A stretch of DNA of 64,000 nt from contig NZ_JBPZGZ010000003.1 of assembly GCF_051857475.1 (NCBI RefSeq), positions 434,001 through 498,000 on the forward strand, read 5' to 3'. Both the position numbers and the translations under genes were made by a program. Below the pieces are notes generated by a model. That model was not told the origin of the DNA and did not search any database. It worked only from the letters and a program-made list of their open reading frames with translations. This DNA comes from Pelomonas sp051857475 (GTDB taxonomy: Bacteria > Pseudomonadota > Gammaproteobacteria > Burkholderiales > Burkholderiaceae_C). Each line of letters begins with the position of its first letter. The stretch's first letter is position 1. This document shows, piece by piece, positions 39,155 to 48,469 of the stretch.

Positions 39155-40789
39155 ATGACGAAGCGCTGCGACCAATCGCCCGTCTGGGCCGAACTCCAGG
39201 CCCACTACGCCGCGAGCGGTCGCGGCTTCGACATCCGCGACGCCTTCAAGGCCGATGCGGGCCGTTTCGGCGCGCTGTCCTTCCAGGCGCCCGAGGTCTT
39301 TGCCGACCTGTCCAAGAACCGCATCGATGCGCCGACGCTGGCGCTGCTGCTGAAGTTGGTGCGCGACTGCGGCCTGGAGGCGCGCCGCGATGCGCTGCTG
39401 CGCGGCAACCCCGTCAACCACACCGAAGGCCGCGCGGTGCTGCACACGGCCCTGCGCGCTCCGGCCGGCAGCGATGCGCCTTTCAACGCAGAGGTGCAGG
39501 CGTCGCTCGACGCCATGCTGGCCTTTGCCGAGAGCGTGCGTCGTGGCGAGCGCGGTGAGATCACCGATGTCGTGCATATCGGCATCGGCGGCAGCGACCT
39601 CGGCCCGGCCATGGTCGTGCAGGCCCTGCAGGCCTTTGGCCGCCGCGAGCTGAAGCTGCATTTCGTCTCCAACGTCGACGGCCACGACCTCGCGCCCGTG
39701 CTGGCGGGTCTGGATGCGAAGCACACGCTGTTCGTCATCGCGTCCAAGACCTTCACGACGCAGGAGACGCTGGCCAATGCGCAAGCCGCCAAGGCCTGGT
39801 TCCTGGCTGCGGGTGGCACGGACGTGGCACGCCATTTCGTTGCCACCAGCAGCAATACCGCGGCTGCCGCGGCCTTCGGCATCGACACGGCCTTCGGCTT
39901 CTGGGACTGGGTGGGCGGCCGCTATTCGCTGTGGTCGGTCATCGGCCTGCCCATCGCCATCGCCGTCGGCGCCGACAACTTCCGCGAACTGCTGGCCGGC
40001 GCGCATGCCATGGACCAGCATTTTGCGACCGCGCCGCTGGACGTGAACCTGCCGGTGCTGCTGGGCCTGGTCGACATCTGGTACCGCAACTTCCACGGCT
40101 TTACGAGCCGCAGCGTGGCGCCCTACCACCAGGGCCTGCGTCGCCTGCCGGCTTACCTGCAGCAGCTGGAGATGGAGAGCAACGGCAAGGGTGTGGACCT
40201 CGACGGCAACGCGCTGTCGCTGGGCACCTCGCCGGTGGTCTGGGGCGAGGCCGGCACCAACGGTCAGCACGCTTACTTCCAGATGCTGCATCAGGGCACG
40301 GACGTGATCCCGGTCGAGTTCATCGCCGTGAAGCGCACCAACCATGGCGAAGGCGTTGCAAAAGAGGGCGAGCTGGCCGAGAAGCTGGCTGACCAGCACC
40401 GCAAGCTGCTGGCGAACTGCCTGGCCCAGAGCCAAGCCTTGATGCAAGGCAAGACGGCGGCCGAGGCGTTGACCGAGAAGGCGCCGACGGCTTCGGCCAC
40501 GCTGGATCGCGAGGTGTTGTCCCGTCACCGCAGCTTCCCTGGCAACCGCCCGAGCACGACCTTGGTGCTGGAGGCGCTGACGCCGCGCTCGCTCGGCGCC
40601 CTGATCGCCCTCTACGAGCACCGCGTCTTCGTCACCGGTGCTTTGTGGGGCATCAACAGCTTCGACCAATGGGGTGTGGAGCTCGGCAAGGCGCTGTGCA
40701 ACCAGCTGCTGCCGCGTCTGGAGTCGGGCGACACGGTGGGCCTGGATGGCTCGACCGCCGGCCTGCTGAAGCGACTGGTGTCCGCATGA
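39155..40789 (+). CDS. pgi: glucose-6-phosphate isomerase
   Basis: A 544-residue isomerase converting glucose-6-phosphate and fructose-6-phosphate. Motifs include HIGIGGSDLGPAMV, FVSNVDGHDLAPVL, the PGI signature GGRYSLWSVIGLPIA and NSFDQWGVELGK near the C-terminus. It follows tal closely, and its TGA overlaps the ATG of the HAD gene. Together with zwf and tal it forms a hexose/pentose-phosphate interconversion cluster. Confidence 0.97.
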   Translation: MTKRCDQSPVWAELQAHYAASGRGFDIRDAFKADAGRFGALSFQAPEVFADLSKNRIDAPTLALLLKLVRDCGLEARRDALLRGNPVNHTEGRAVLHTALRAPAGSDAPFNAEVQASLDAMLAFAESVRRGERGEITDVVHIGIGGSDLGPAMVVQALQAFGRRELKLHFVSNVDGHDLAPVLAGLDAKHTLFVIASKTFTTQETLANAQAAKAWFLAAGGTDVARHFVATSSNTAAAAAFGIDTAFGFWDWVGGRYSLWSVIGLPIAIAVGADNFRELLAGAHAMDQHFATAPLDVNLPVLLGLVDIWYRNFHGFTSRSVAPYHQGLRRLPAYLQQLEMESNGKGVDLDGNALSLGTSPVVWGEAGTNGQHAYFQMLHQGTDVIPVEFIAVKRTNHGEGVAKEGELAEKLADQHRKLLANCLAQSQALMQGKTAAEALTEKAPTASATLDREVLSRHRSFPGNRPSTTLVLEALTPRSLGALIALYEHRVFVTGALWGINSFDQWGVELGKALCNQLLPRLESGDTVGLDGSTAGLLKRLVSA

Positions 40790-41406
40790 GGATCGTCTTC
40801 GACTTCGGCGGCGTGGTGTTCCGCTGGCATCCCGCCAGCTTCCTTGCGCGCATGTGGCCCCACCGCATCGAGACGCTGGAGCAGGGCGCGGCCGCGGCGA
40901 CGACCTTCTTCCAGAACTATGGTGGCGACTGGGGTCTGTTCGACCAGGGGCTCATCGGGGCCGACGAAGTGGCGCGACGCATCTCGGCGCGCACCGGCTG
41001 GCCGCTGGGCGATGTCGCGGCCGTGGTGCGTGCCGTGCCGGACGAGCTGATGCTGATCCCCTCCACCGCCGTCCTGATCCGCGATCTGCGCGCTGCCGGG
41101 CACACGCTGCACTTCCTGTCCAACATGCCCGAGCCCTATGCCAGCCATCTGGCCAGGACGCATCCGCTGGCCGAGTGGTTCGAGTCGGGCGTGTTCTCCA
41201 GCCACGTGAAGCAGATCAAGCCCAGCGCCGAGATCTACGCCATCGCCGAGCGTCGCTTTGGCGTGCCGCCTGAGGAACTGCTGTTCCTGGACGACCATCC
41301 GGTCAACGTCGAGGCGGCCCGGGCGCGCGGCTGGCAGTCCGTGCTGTTTGCCGACACCGCCACCGTGCGGCGGGAACTGGTGTCGCGGCAGTTGCTCAGC
41401 GCCTAA
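40786..41406 (+). CDS. HAD-family phosphatase, YihX-like
   Basis: A 206-residue HAD hydrolase. Motif I reads VFDFGGVVF, with Gly replacing the usual second Asp, as in YihX-type glucose-1-phosphate phosphatases. Motif II is FLSNM, motif III lysine is in KQIKPSAEIY, and motif IV is LFLDDHPVNVEAARARGW. Coupling to pgi (ATGA overlap) suggests a sugar-phosphate substrate, but this is inference; HAD specificity is hard to read from sequence. It converges on yacG with a 4-base overlap. Confidence 0.85.
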   Translation: MRIVFDFGGVVFRWHPASFLARMWPHRIETLEQGAAAATTFFQNYGGDWGLFDQGLIGADEVARRISARTGWPLGDVAAVVRAVPDELMLIPSTAVLIRDLRAAGHTLHFLSNMPEPYASHLARTHPLAEWFESGVFSSHVKQIKPSAEIYAIAERRFGVPPEELLFLDDHPVNVEAARARGWQSVLFADTATVRRELVSRQLLSA

Positions 41407-41627
41407 TGCATCAGTGGCTCGCCGTCCGGCCCGAACTCATCGGGATCCTGGGGCGGCGTGGCCGGCACGCGAAAGGACTCGCTGGCCCAGGCGCCGAGGT
41501 CGATCTGGCGGCAGCGCTCGCTGCAGAAGGGTCGCCATTTGTTGCTGGGGGCGAACACGCTGTCGCCGCCGCATTGCGGGCAGCGCACCAGGCGTTCGCC
41601 TTGGGCATTCGTCTTCACGGGCTTCAT
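41403..41627 (-). CDS. yacG: zinc-binding DNA gyrase inhibitor YacG
   Basis: A 74-residue zinc protein with CPQCGG and FCSERC supplying the four cysteine ligands. RCRQIDLGAWASESFRVP is the YacG signature. In E. coli YacG binds GyrB and inhibits gyrase. The ATG overlaps the zapD stop (ATGA). The order pilBCD-coaE-zapD-yacG is typical for betaproteobacteria. Confidence 0.93.
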   Translation of the reverse strand: MKPVKTNAQGERLVRCPQCGGDSVFAPSNKWRPFCSERCRQIDLGAWASESFRVPATPPQDPDEFGPDGEPLMH

Positions 41628-42379
41628 TGACACAGGGCGAGCTCGAAGCCGCTGTCTTCGGCAGCCAGCTTGAGCCGTCCTTCCTCGTCCTGGCGCATCA
41701 GTCGGATGGAGATCATCAGGCGGTGGCCGGAGATTTCCGGAATCAGGCCGAGGCTGGGGTCGATGCGCATGCGCAGCAACTGGTAGACGCGGCCGGCCGG
41801 CAGGCTTTGCTGGAACTGGCCGGCGGTCGCGGCGACCTTGTGCGGCGTGCCGGAATCGCGCAGCAGGCCCAGCAGCACCTGCAGGGCTTCGGCCAGCGGC
41901 ATCAGCGTCTGCGACCAGGTCATCAAGTCCTTGCGGCGGCGCACCGGCAACAGCTGCTGCCAGTTGTAGTAGGCCGGCAGGTCGAACTCGCAGGTGCCGC
42001 CCGGAATGCTGATGCGGCTGCGGATGCTCATCAACCATTCATTGCCGGTCAAAGCCGCGCCGGCCTTGCCGGCGAGGGCGTTCAGGCGGCCGAAGGCGCC
42101 GTCGATGCGGGCGACAACCTCGTCCAGCCGCGCCTCGTCGACGCCGGGGCTGCCACGGTAGGCCATGAACTGCGCCTTGTGCTTCTCAAGCTCCTTGAGC
42201 AGATCGCTCTTCAGGTCGGCGCGGGAAGCGACGTCCATGATTTCGAACAAGGTGACCAGGGCGAAGTGATGGTCCAGCGCGGGTTCGCGCGCCATCAGCG
42301 TTCCGAGACGGTCGAACAGATGTTCGAGGCGAAGCATCGTGCGGATGCTTTCGTTGAACGGGTACTCGTACAGGACCAA
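41624..42379 (-). CDS. zapD: cell division protein ZapD
   Basis: A 251-residue cytosolic protein that bundles FtsZ filaments. The start LYEYPFNESIRTMLRLEHLF and later YYNWQQLLPVRRRKDLM are family runs. I chose TTG 42379, preceded by a GAGG Shine-Dalgarno at good spacing; this matches the usual family N-terminus and length. A second TTG at 42403 would add eight residues. No ATG is available near the start. Confidence 0.92.
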   Translation of the reverse strand: MVLYEYPFNESIRTMLRLEHLFDRLGTLMAREPALDHHFALVTLFEIMDVASRADLKSDLLKELEKHKAQFMAYRGSPGVDEARLDEVVARIDGAFGRLNALAGKAGAALTGNEWLMSIRSRISIPGGTCEFDLPAYYNWQQLLPVRRRKDLMTWSQTLMPLAEALQVLLGLLRDSGTPHKVAATAGQFQQSLPAGRVYQLLRMRIDPSLGLIPEISGHRLMISIRLMRQDEEGRLKLAAEDSGFELALCQ

Positions 42380-42403
42380 AGGGCGCCTCGGGATGGACTG
42401 CAA

Positions 42404-43009
42404 TCAGGGCCGGGCGATTGTTCCACACCCCCAGCGTTCGGCCAGGCCGAGGACCTCGTTTCTGAGCGCAACAAGGGGCAGGCCGTCGTTCAGCAGCACC
42501 ACATCGGCGGCCGCGCGGCGGGCCGCGCGCGTCGTCTGCGCGGCCAGGGCCCCCAACACGCGCTCGTGCGTCCAGCCGGGGCGCTGCAGCACGCGTTCGA
42601 TCTGGGTCTCCGTCGAACAGTCGACCACCAGCACGCGGGCCAGCCGGGGCCGCCAGCGACCGGATTCGACGAGCAGGGGCACGTCGAAGACGACGAGGCG
42701 GGATGTGACTGCGTCGGCCTGGGTCAGGGCTTCAGCGGTGATCAGCGGATGCAGGATGGCCTCGAGGCGGCGCTTGGCACCCGTGTCAGAGAAGGCGAGG
42801 GCGCGCATGCGGTCACGGTCCAGGGCGCCGTCGGGGCCGACAAAGCCAGCACCGAACTGCTCTGCAATCGCGGCCATGGCCGCGCCGCTCGGGCCGGTCA
42901 GGGTGCGGGAGATGCCATCGGTGTCGACGATGGCGGCGCCGGCCTCGCGCAGAAAGCCGGCGACCGTGCTCTTGCCGCTGCCGATGCCGCCGGTCAGCCC
43001 GACTCTCAT
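42404..43009 (-). CDS. coaE: dephospho-CoA kinase
   Basis: A 201-residue kinase for the last step of coenzyme A synthesis. The P-loop GLTGGIGSGKST is at the N-terminus, followed by DTDGISRTLTGP and VVFDVPLLVESGRW. ATG 43009 starts right at MRVGLTGG; a longer frame upstream overlaps pilD and was rejected. It lies 7 bases after pilD. Confidence 0.95.
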   Translation of the reverse strand: MRVGLTGGIGSGKSTVAGFLREAGAAIVDTDGISRTLTGPSGAAMAAIAEQFGAGFVGPDGALDRDRMRALAFSDTGAKRRLEAILHPLITAEALTQADAVTSRLVVFDVPLLVESGRWRPRLARVLVVDCSTETQIERVLQRPGWTHERVLGALAAQTTRAARRAAADVVLLNDGLPLVALRNEVLGLAERWGCGTIARP

Positions 43010-43016
43010 GGAGACG

Positions 43017-43946
43017 TCAGGCCCAGCCCAACCACCCCAGCACCGTCGCCTGGCCGGCAAACAGCACGACGAGGCCGCCACCCGCCAGGAAGGGGCCGAA
43101 GGGCACATAGCGGCCTTCGCGCAGCTTGGCGTTCATCTTCATGATGATGCCGATGACGGCGCCGATCGCCGAGGCGCCGAGCACGATGGGCAGGATCATC
43201 TGCCAGCCCAGCCAGGCGCCGAGGGCCGCCAGCAGCTTGAAGTCGCCGTAGCCCATGCCCTCCTTCTTGGTCAGGAGCTTGAACACCCAGTAGACCGACC
43301 ACAGCGACAGATAACCCGCCAGGGCGCCGATCAGGGCCTTGTCCAGCGGGATGGTCCAGCCCATCAGCGCGGCGGCCAGACCGGCCCAGAGCAGGGGCTG
43401 GTTGATGGCGTCGGGCAGCAGGGTGGTGTCCCAGTCGATCATCGCCAGCGCGATCAGTGCGGCAACGAAGCCGCACCAGAGCAGCGTTGTCGGCTGGGCA
43501 CCAAAGCGCCACGACAGGGCGGCAAAGGCCAGGCCCGTGGTCAGTTCGACGAGGGGATAGCGCTTGGAGATCGGTGCCTTGCAGGATGCGCATTTGCCCC
43601 CCAGGCGCAGCCAGCCGACCAGGGGCAGGTTTTCGTGCCAACGCAGCTGGTGACCGCAATGCGGGCAGCGGGAGCGCGGCGAGGCGATCGTGAAGGGCGG
43701 CAAGGCCTCGATCTTGGTGCCGTAGGCGTCGACGGCCTTGGCCAGCTTCTCGGCTTCGGGCAGCGGCACGCTGGCCACGCGCGCCATGGCGGGCGCATCG
43801 GTCAACTGGGCGGCGGACTCATGCAGCCACTGCCGCTCCAGCATCAGCGGCAGGCGGTGGATGACGACGTTCAGGAAGCTGCCGATGCACAGACCGAAGA
43901 TGCCGAGGAACCAGGGTGACAGCAGCAGACCGGTGTCCACCGCCAT
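43017..43946 (-). CDS. pilD: type IV prepilin peptidase/N-methylase PilD
   Basis: A 309-residue inner-membrane aspartic protease that cleaves prepilin leaders and methylates the new N-terminus. The zinc-binding cytoplasmic loop has two CxxC pairs (CPHC, CASC). The catalytic aspartates lie in IDWDTTLLPD and GMGYGDFKL. About eight membrane segments are visible. It follows pilC with no gap. It would process the prepilin-like proteins encoded at 28-31 kb. Confidence 0.96.
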   Translation of the reverse strand: MAVDTGLLLSPWFLGIFGLCIGSFLNVVIHRLPLMLERQWLHESAAQLTDAPAMARVASVPLPEAEKLAKAVDAYGTKIEALPPFTIASPRSRCPHCGHQLRWHENLPLVGWLRLGGKCASCKAPISKRYPLVELTTGLAFAALSWRFGAQPTTLLWCGFVAALIALAMIDWDTTLLPDAINQPLLWAGLAAALMGWTIPLDKALIGALAGYLSLWSVYWVFKLLTKKEGMGYGDFKLLAALGAWLGWQMILPIVLGASAIGAVIGIIMKMNAKLREGRYVPFGPFLAGGGLVVLFAGQATVLGWLGWA

Positions 43947-45173
43947 TCAGACCACCTGGCCGAGCTTGAAGATCGGCAGGTACATCGACACCACGATGCC
44001 GCCGATCAGGCCGCCCAGGATGACGATGATGAAGGGCTCCATCAGGCTGGACAGCGCCTTGACGGCCTCGTCGACCTCGTCCTCGTAGAACTCCGCCGCC
44101 TTGCCCAGCATGTGATCCAGCGAGCCGGACTCTTCGCCGATGGAGGCCATCTGCAGCACCATGGTCGGGAAGATGCCCACCGTCTGCATCGACGTGGTCA
44201 GCGCCGCGCCGGTCGAGACGTCGCGCTGGATCTGCTCGGTGGCCTCCTGGAACACGGCATTGCCCGAGGCGCCGCCCACGGAGTCCAGCGCCTCGACGAG
44301 GGGGACGCCGGCCGCGAACATGGTCGACAGCGTGCGGGTCCAGCGTGCGACGGCGGACTTGTACATGAGGTCGCCGAACACCGGCACCTTCAGCAGCAGC
44401 CGGTCCATGCGCTTCTGCATCTTCTCGGAGCGCTTCCAGCTCTGCAGGAAGAAGTAGATGCCGCCGCCGATGACGCCAAAGATGGCCCACCAGTAGGAGA
44501 CGAAGAACTTCGACAGCGCGATGACCATCAGCGTCGGGGCCGGCAGGTCTGCGCCGAAGGACTTGAAGACGTCCTCGAAGGCCGGCACGACGAAGATCAT
44601 GATCACCGCGACGACGATGAAGGCGACGACCATGACGGCGACCGGGTAGGTCAGGGCCGACTTGATCTTGTTCTTGATGGCCACCGTCTTTTCCTGGTAG
44701 ACGGCCAGACGATCCAGCAGCGCTTCCAGGATACCGCCCGACTCGCCGGCCTCGACGAGGTTGCAGTACAGGGCATCGAAATACAGGGGATGCTTGCGGA
44801 AGGCCGACGACAGGCTGGTACCTGTCTCCACATCCTGACGGATGTCGTTCAGCAGCCGCGTCAGGCGAGGATTGGTGGCACCGCGCGCGACGATGTCGAA
44901 TGCCTGCAGCAGAGGCACGCCGGCGCGCATCATCGTCGCCAATTGACGCGTGAAGACGGCGATGTCCTTTTGCTTGATGGCGCTGCCGCCACTGACGCGG
45001 CGTTTCTTGACCTTGTTGACCAGAATGCCCTGGCGTCGCAGGGTGGCGCTGACCATGGCTTCGCCACCGGCACGGAGTTCGCCTTTGACGATCTTGCCGT
45101 TGCGGTCCTTGCCTTCCCACTCAAAGACAAAGTCCTTGACGCCTTTTGCTGCTGCAGCGGTGGCAGTGGCCAT
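43947..45173 (-). CDS. pilC: type IV pilus inner-membrane platform protein PilC
   Basis: A 408-residue GspF-family protein with two repeated cytoplasmic domains (FTRQLATMMRAGVPLLQAFD and WTRTLSTMFAAGVPLVEALD) and three membrane segments. It forms the rotor-like platform that PilB turns to extrude pilin. It is preceded by 19 bases after pilB. Confidence 0.96.
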   Translation of the reverse strand: MATATAAAAKGVKDFVFEWEGKDRNGKIVKGELRAGGEAMVSATLRRQGILVNKVKKRRVSGGSAIKQKDIAVFTRQLATMMRAGVPLLQAFDIVARGATNPRLTRLLNDIRQDVETGTSLSSAFRKHPLYFDALYCNLVEAGESGGILEALLDRLAVYQEKTVAIKNKIKSALTYPVAVMVVAFIVVAVIMIFVVPAFEDVFKSFGADLPAPTLMVIALSKFFVSYWWAIFGVIGGGIYFFLQSWKRSEKMQKRMDRLLLKVPVFGDLMYKSAVARWTRTLSTMFAAGVPLVEALDSVGGASGNAVFQEATEQIQRDVSTGAALTTSMQTVGIFPTMVLQMASIGEESGSLDHMLGKAAEFYEDEVDEAVKALSSLMEPFIIVILGGLIGGIVVSMYLPIFKLGQVV

Positions 45174-45192
45174 GCGCTCTCCTCGAGTCTGA

Positions 45193-46914
45193 TTATTCGT
45201 TGGTGGCCGACAGCACTTCTTCGAGCGTCGTAACGCCGATGCGCACCTTCACCAGACCGAACTGGCGCAGATCCCGCACGCCATCCTTCTTGGCCTGCTC
45301 GGCGATGTCCATCGCCGTTCCCTCAGCCAGGATGATGCGTTGGATTGCCTCGGTGATCGGCATGACTTGGTAAACACCAACACGGCCACGGTAACCATTT
45401 GTGCAACTGCTGCAGCCAACCGCGCGGTAGGGTTTCCAGCTGCCGTCGAAATCGTCCTCGGCGAAGCCGGCCTTGAGCAGCGCCTCGCGCGGGTAGTCGG
45501 CCGGGGCCTTGCAGTTCTCGCACAGGCGCCGCACCAGGCGCTGGGCGGTGATGAGCAGCACGCTGGATGCGATGTTGAACGGCATCACGCCCATATTGAG
45601 CAGACGGGTCAGCGTCTTGGGCGCGTCATTGGTGTGCAGCGTCGACATGACCATATGGCCCGTCTGTGCCGCCTTGATGGCAATGTCGGCCGTCTCCAGG
45701 TCGCGGATTTCGCCGACCATGATGATGTCCGGATCCTGGCGCAGGAAGGACTTCAGCGCGGCCGCGAAGTTCAGGCCTGCCTTGTCGTTGACGTTGACCT
45801 GGTTGATGCCCGGCAGGTTGATTTCGGCCGGGTCCTCCACCGTTGCGATATTGACGCCGGGCTGGTTCAGGATGTTCAGGCAGGTGTAGAGCGACACCGT
45901 CTTGCCGGAACCCGTCGGGCCGGTCACCAGCACCATGCCGTAAGGGCGGTAGATGGCCGCCAGCAGGCGCTCCTTCTCGATCTTCTCGTAGCCCAGGGCA
46001 TCGATGCCCAGCTTGGCCGAAGACGAATCCAGGATACGGATGACGATCTTTTCGCCGAACAGCGTGGGCAGGGTGCTGACCCGGAAGTCGATGGACTTGG
46101 CGCCGAACTTCAGCTTCATGCGCCCGTCTTGCGGAATGCGCTTTTCGGCGATGTCCAGCCGCGAGATCACCTTGATGCGCGAGGCCAGCTTGTCCTTGAT
46201 GGCGATGGGCGGCTGCGTGATTTCGCGCAATTCGCCGTCGACGCGGAAGCGCACGCGGTAGTGGTATTCGTAGGGCTCGAAGTGCAGGTCGGAGGCGCGC
46301 AGATTGATGGCGTCGACCAGCATCTTCTGCAGGAAACGCACGACGGGCGCGTCCTCGACGTCGGCCAGTTCTGCAGCCTCTTGCTGAGGTGTCGCATCCT
46401 CTTCGGCAATGTCGAAGTCGAAGTCCCCGCCGGCCATGCTTTCCAGCGATTCGGCTGCGCTCGCGCCGGCGCTGGTCAGCATCTTGGCCAGCTTGTCATG
46501 CTCGACGATGACCCATTCCGGCTGCAACTGGGTCGCGAACTTGATGCGCTCGATGACCTCGAGGTCGGTGGGATCAGCGCCGCCGACGAAGAGTCGATTG
46601 CCGCGCCGGGAAAGGGCGACGACCTGGTATTGCTGGGCCAGCTTGCCTTCGATGACGTTCTGCGGCATGCGCTGCGGGTCCATCGCCGACAGATCCAGCA
46701 GCGGCAATGCCAGCGCACTGGAGAGCGTATGCGCCAGATCGACAGGGGAGACCTGGCCGCTCGCGATCACCGCGTTGACGAAACTCGTCTTCTTTTCTCT
46801 CGCCAGCCTGACGAGATCTTCAGCCGCCTTCGCCTGGAGCTTGCCGGCATGTACCAACATGCGAGCGACCCCCGACAGGGAGGACTGGAGTGGCTCTGCG
46901 AGAGGTGTTTCCAC
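45193..46914 (-). CDS. pilB: type IV pilus assembly ATPase PilB
   Basis: A 573-residue extension motor. The N-terminal GspE-N domain is followed by the ATPase core with Walker A GPTGSGKTVSLYTCL, the Asp box IMVGEIRDLETADIAIKAAQ, and the His box LHTNDAPKTL. The zinc tetracysteine is in CENCKAP and CSSCTNGYRG. The GTG at 46914 is the most likely start, about 18 residues before MLVHAG; no convincing Shine-Dalgarno is visible and an ATG at 46860 is possible. It heads pilBCD-coaE-zapD-yacG. Confidence 0.95.
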   Translation of the reverse strand: METPLAEPLQSSLSGVARMLVHAGKLQAKAAEDLVRLAREKKTSFVNAVIASGQVSPVDLAHTLSSALALPLLDLSAMDPQRMPQNVIEGKLAQQYQVVALSRRGNRLFVGGADPTDLEVIERIKFATQLQPEWVIVEHDKLAKMLTSAGASAAESLESMAGGDFDFDIAEEDATPQQEAAELADVEDAPVVRFLQKMLVDAINLRASDLHFEPYEYHYRVRFRVDGELREITQPPIAIKDKLASRIKVISRLDIAEKRIPQDGRMKLKFGAKSIDFRVSTLPTLFGEKIVIRILDSSSAKLGIDALGYEKIEKERLLAAIYRPYGMVLVTGPTGSGKTVSLYTCLNILNQPGVNIATVEDPAEINLPGINQVNVNDKAGLNFAAALKSFLRQDPDIIMVGEIRDLETADIAIKAAQTGHMVMSTLHTNDAPKTLTRLLNMGVMPFNIASSVLLITAQRLVRRLCENCKAPADYPREALLKAGFAEDDFDGSWKPYRAVGCSSCTNGYRGRVGVYQVMPITEAIQRIILAEGTAMDIAEQAKKDGVRDLRQFGLVKVRIGVTTLEEVLSATNE

Positions 46915-47077
46915 AAGCGGCGGCGTCGACGACGGAAAGGGCGGAGTCCACCGATTGTGCCAGCCGTGAGGCGGGTCCGAAGCAAACGATTTCCAGGGAT
47001 AACGTCAGGTTTTATGGGCCAAACGGTGGCCCTGTGCGGCGGTCTCAACCCTCGTCCCGAGGGGAGTGCCAGAAAAC

Positions 47078-47154
47078 TGGTCGGGGTGAGAGGATTCGAA
47101 CCTCCGGCCTCTACGTCCCGAACGTAGCGCTCTACCAGGCTAAGCTACACCCCG
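47078..47154 (-). tRNA. tRNA-Pro (anticodon CGG)
   Basis: The minus strand folds as a 77-base cloverleaf. The acceptor stem is CGGGGTG/CACCCCG, the anticodon arm CTACG-TTCGGGA-CGTAG gives anticodon CGG, and the T-arm contains GGTTCGAATCC. The 3' ACCA is encoded (TGGT on plus at 47078-47081). The gene is intact and no integrase or repeated 3' end is near it. Confidence 0.96.
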
Positions 47155-47177
47155 ATGTTTTCTCTGTTGGTGGGCAT

Positions 47178-48173
47178 TCAGGAATGCCGCTCAACCGACT
47201 GAATTGCGAATTCTAGCAGAGATTCTGTCCACTTGTTTGGAGGCAGATGCGTGAGGCAGTCGGCTGCGTGGCGCGCCTCGGTGCGGGCGGCTTCGCGAGT
47301 CGATTCGAGCGCGCCGGTCGAGCGCACGATGGCGACGATCTCCTGCAGCTTTTCCTGCTCGCCTTCCTCGATGGCGTGGCGCAGCAGGGCGCGCTGTTCG
47401 GGCGTCGCGCGCTCCATGGCGATCAGCAGGGGCAGCGTCGTCTTGCCTTCCCGCAGGTCGTCGCCGATGTTTTTTCCGAGTTCGAGGGCGTCGCCTTCAT
47501 AGTCCAGCACGTCATCAATGAGCTGGAAGGCCGTTCCCAGGCCCCGGCCATAGGCGGCGCAGGCTTCTTCGACTTCGGGTGAGGCGTTTGCCAACACCGC
47601 ACCGAGGCGTGCGCTGGCCTCGAAGAGCTTGGCGGTTTTGAAACGGATCACGCGCAGATAGCTCTCCACCGTGATGTCCGGGTCGTGCATGTTCATCAAC
47701 TGCAGGACCTCGCCCTCGGCGATGACATTGGTCGCTTCGGCCAGCACCTCCAGCACACGCATGCGGTCGACCGAGACCATCATCTGGAAGGCGCGCGAGT
47801 ACAGGAAATCGCCGACCAACACGCTCGCGGCATTGCCGAACAGGGCATTGGCGGTTGGCTTGCCGCGGCGCAGCGAGGACTCGTCGACGACGTCGTCATG
47901 CAGCAGCGTGGCCGTGTGGATGAACTCGACGACGGCGGCCAGCTCAAAGCGTGTCGGCTTGTCGAAGCCCAGCGCATTGGCGAACAGCAGCACGAGCTTG
48001 GGGCGCATGCGCTTGCCGCCGGCGTGCACGATGTAGTGGGCGATCTGGTCGATCAGCGCCACGTCGGAGGACAGGCGCTGTGCGATAACGGCGTCGACCT
48101 GGGCCATTTCGGCGGCCAGCAGGGCGAGTACCTCGGCGACTTGGGATGGGGGCGAGGCAGTCTCGACGCGCAC
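47178..48173 (-). CDS. ispB: octaprenyl diphosphate synthase
   Basis: A 331-residue trans-polyprenyl synthase that makes the isoprenoid side chain of ubiquinone. First Asp-rich motif LLHDDVVDESSLRRG and second FQLIDDVLDYEG are intact, with GGKRMRPKLVLL at the substrate site. It is divergent from rplU, a conserved pairing in beta- and gammaproteobacteria. ATG 48173 has no strong alternative. Confidence 0.95.
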   Translation of the reverse strand: MRVETASPPSQVAEVLALLAAEMAQVDAVIAQRLSSDVALIDQIAHYIVHAGGKRMRPKLVLLFANALGFDKPTRFELAAVVEFIHTATLLHDDVVDESSLRRGKPTANALFGNAASVLVGDFLYSRAFQMMVSVDRMRVLEVLAEATNVIAEGEVLQLMNMHDPDITVESYLRVIRFKTAKLFEASARLGAVLANASPEVEEACAAYGRGLGTAFQLIDDVLDYEGDALELGKNIGDDLREGKTTLPLLIAMERATPEQRALLRHAIEEGEQEKLQEIVAIVRSTGALESTREAARTEARHAADCLTHLPPNKWTESLLEFAIQSVERHS

Positions 48174-48284
48174 TCTGGACTCTCAGGCAAGGGATGGCGG
48201 ATTATAGAAACGGTGTCCACCCGCCCTCCGGCAAGGCGGGGACGCGCCGTTGGGTGAACGTATACGGCTCGGCGGCGGTGGCGT

Positions 48285-48314
48285 TTGCCATTCTCCGAGG
48301 GCTCAGGGTATACT
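48285..48314 (+). promoter_or_regulatory. sigma-70 promoter for rplU-rpmA
   Basis: TTGCCA at 48285-48290 and TATACT at 48309-48314 with an 18-base spacer; the hexamers match consensus at 4 and 5 positions. Transcription would start near 48321 and leave an untranslated leader of about 150 bases, long for a simple mRNA and usual for ribosomal protein operons. The 296-base ispB-rplU gap has no other gene. Confidence 0.65.
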
Positions 48315-48442
48315 CGTGGGCTCTTTGCATTTCGTGCGCCTTTGGTGTGCGGCTGTCGAGAGACCAAAACCGACAAAAAGGCCCGACGAGGGCGGCGGCG
48401 CAAGTCTGATGACGGGTGCCACGCCGCTGGAGCCGGGTGAAT

Positions 48443-48457
48443 GCACCCCCGAGGTGC
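48443..48457 (+). other. stem-loop just upstream of the rplU ribosome binding site
   Basis: GCACC and GGTGC form a 5-base stem with loop CCCGA, ending 2 bases before the AAGGA ribosome site of rplU. It could tune initiation or form part of an L21-type leader; too small to call on its own. Confidence 0.3.
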
Positions 48458-48469
48458 GGAAGGATGAAT

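Noticed and set aside
47078..47154. tRNA-Pro as a possible integration site for a genomic island
   Set aside because: The tRNA is complete, has no repeated 3' end nearby, and its neighbours pilB and ispB are core genes with no integrase.
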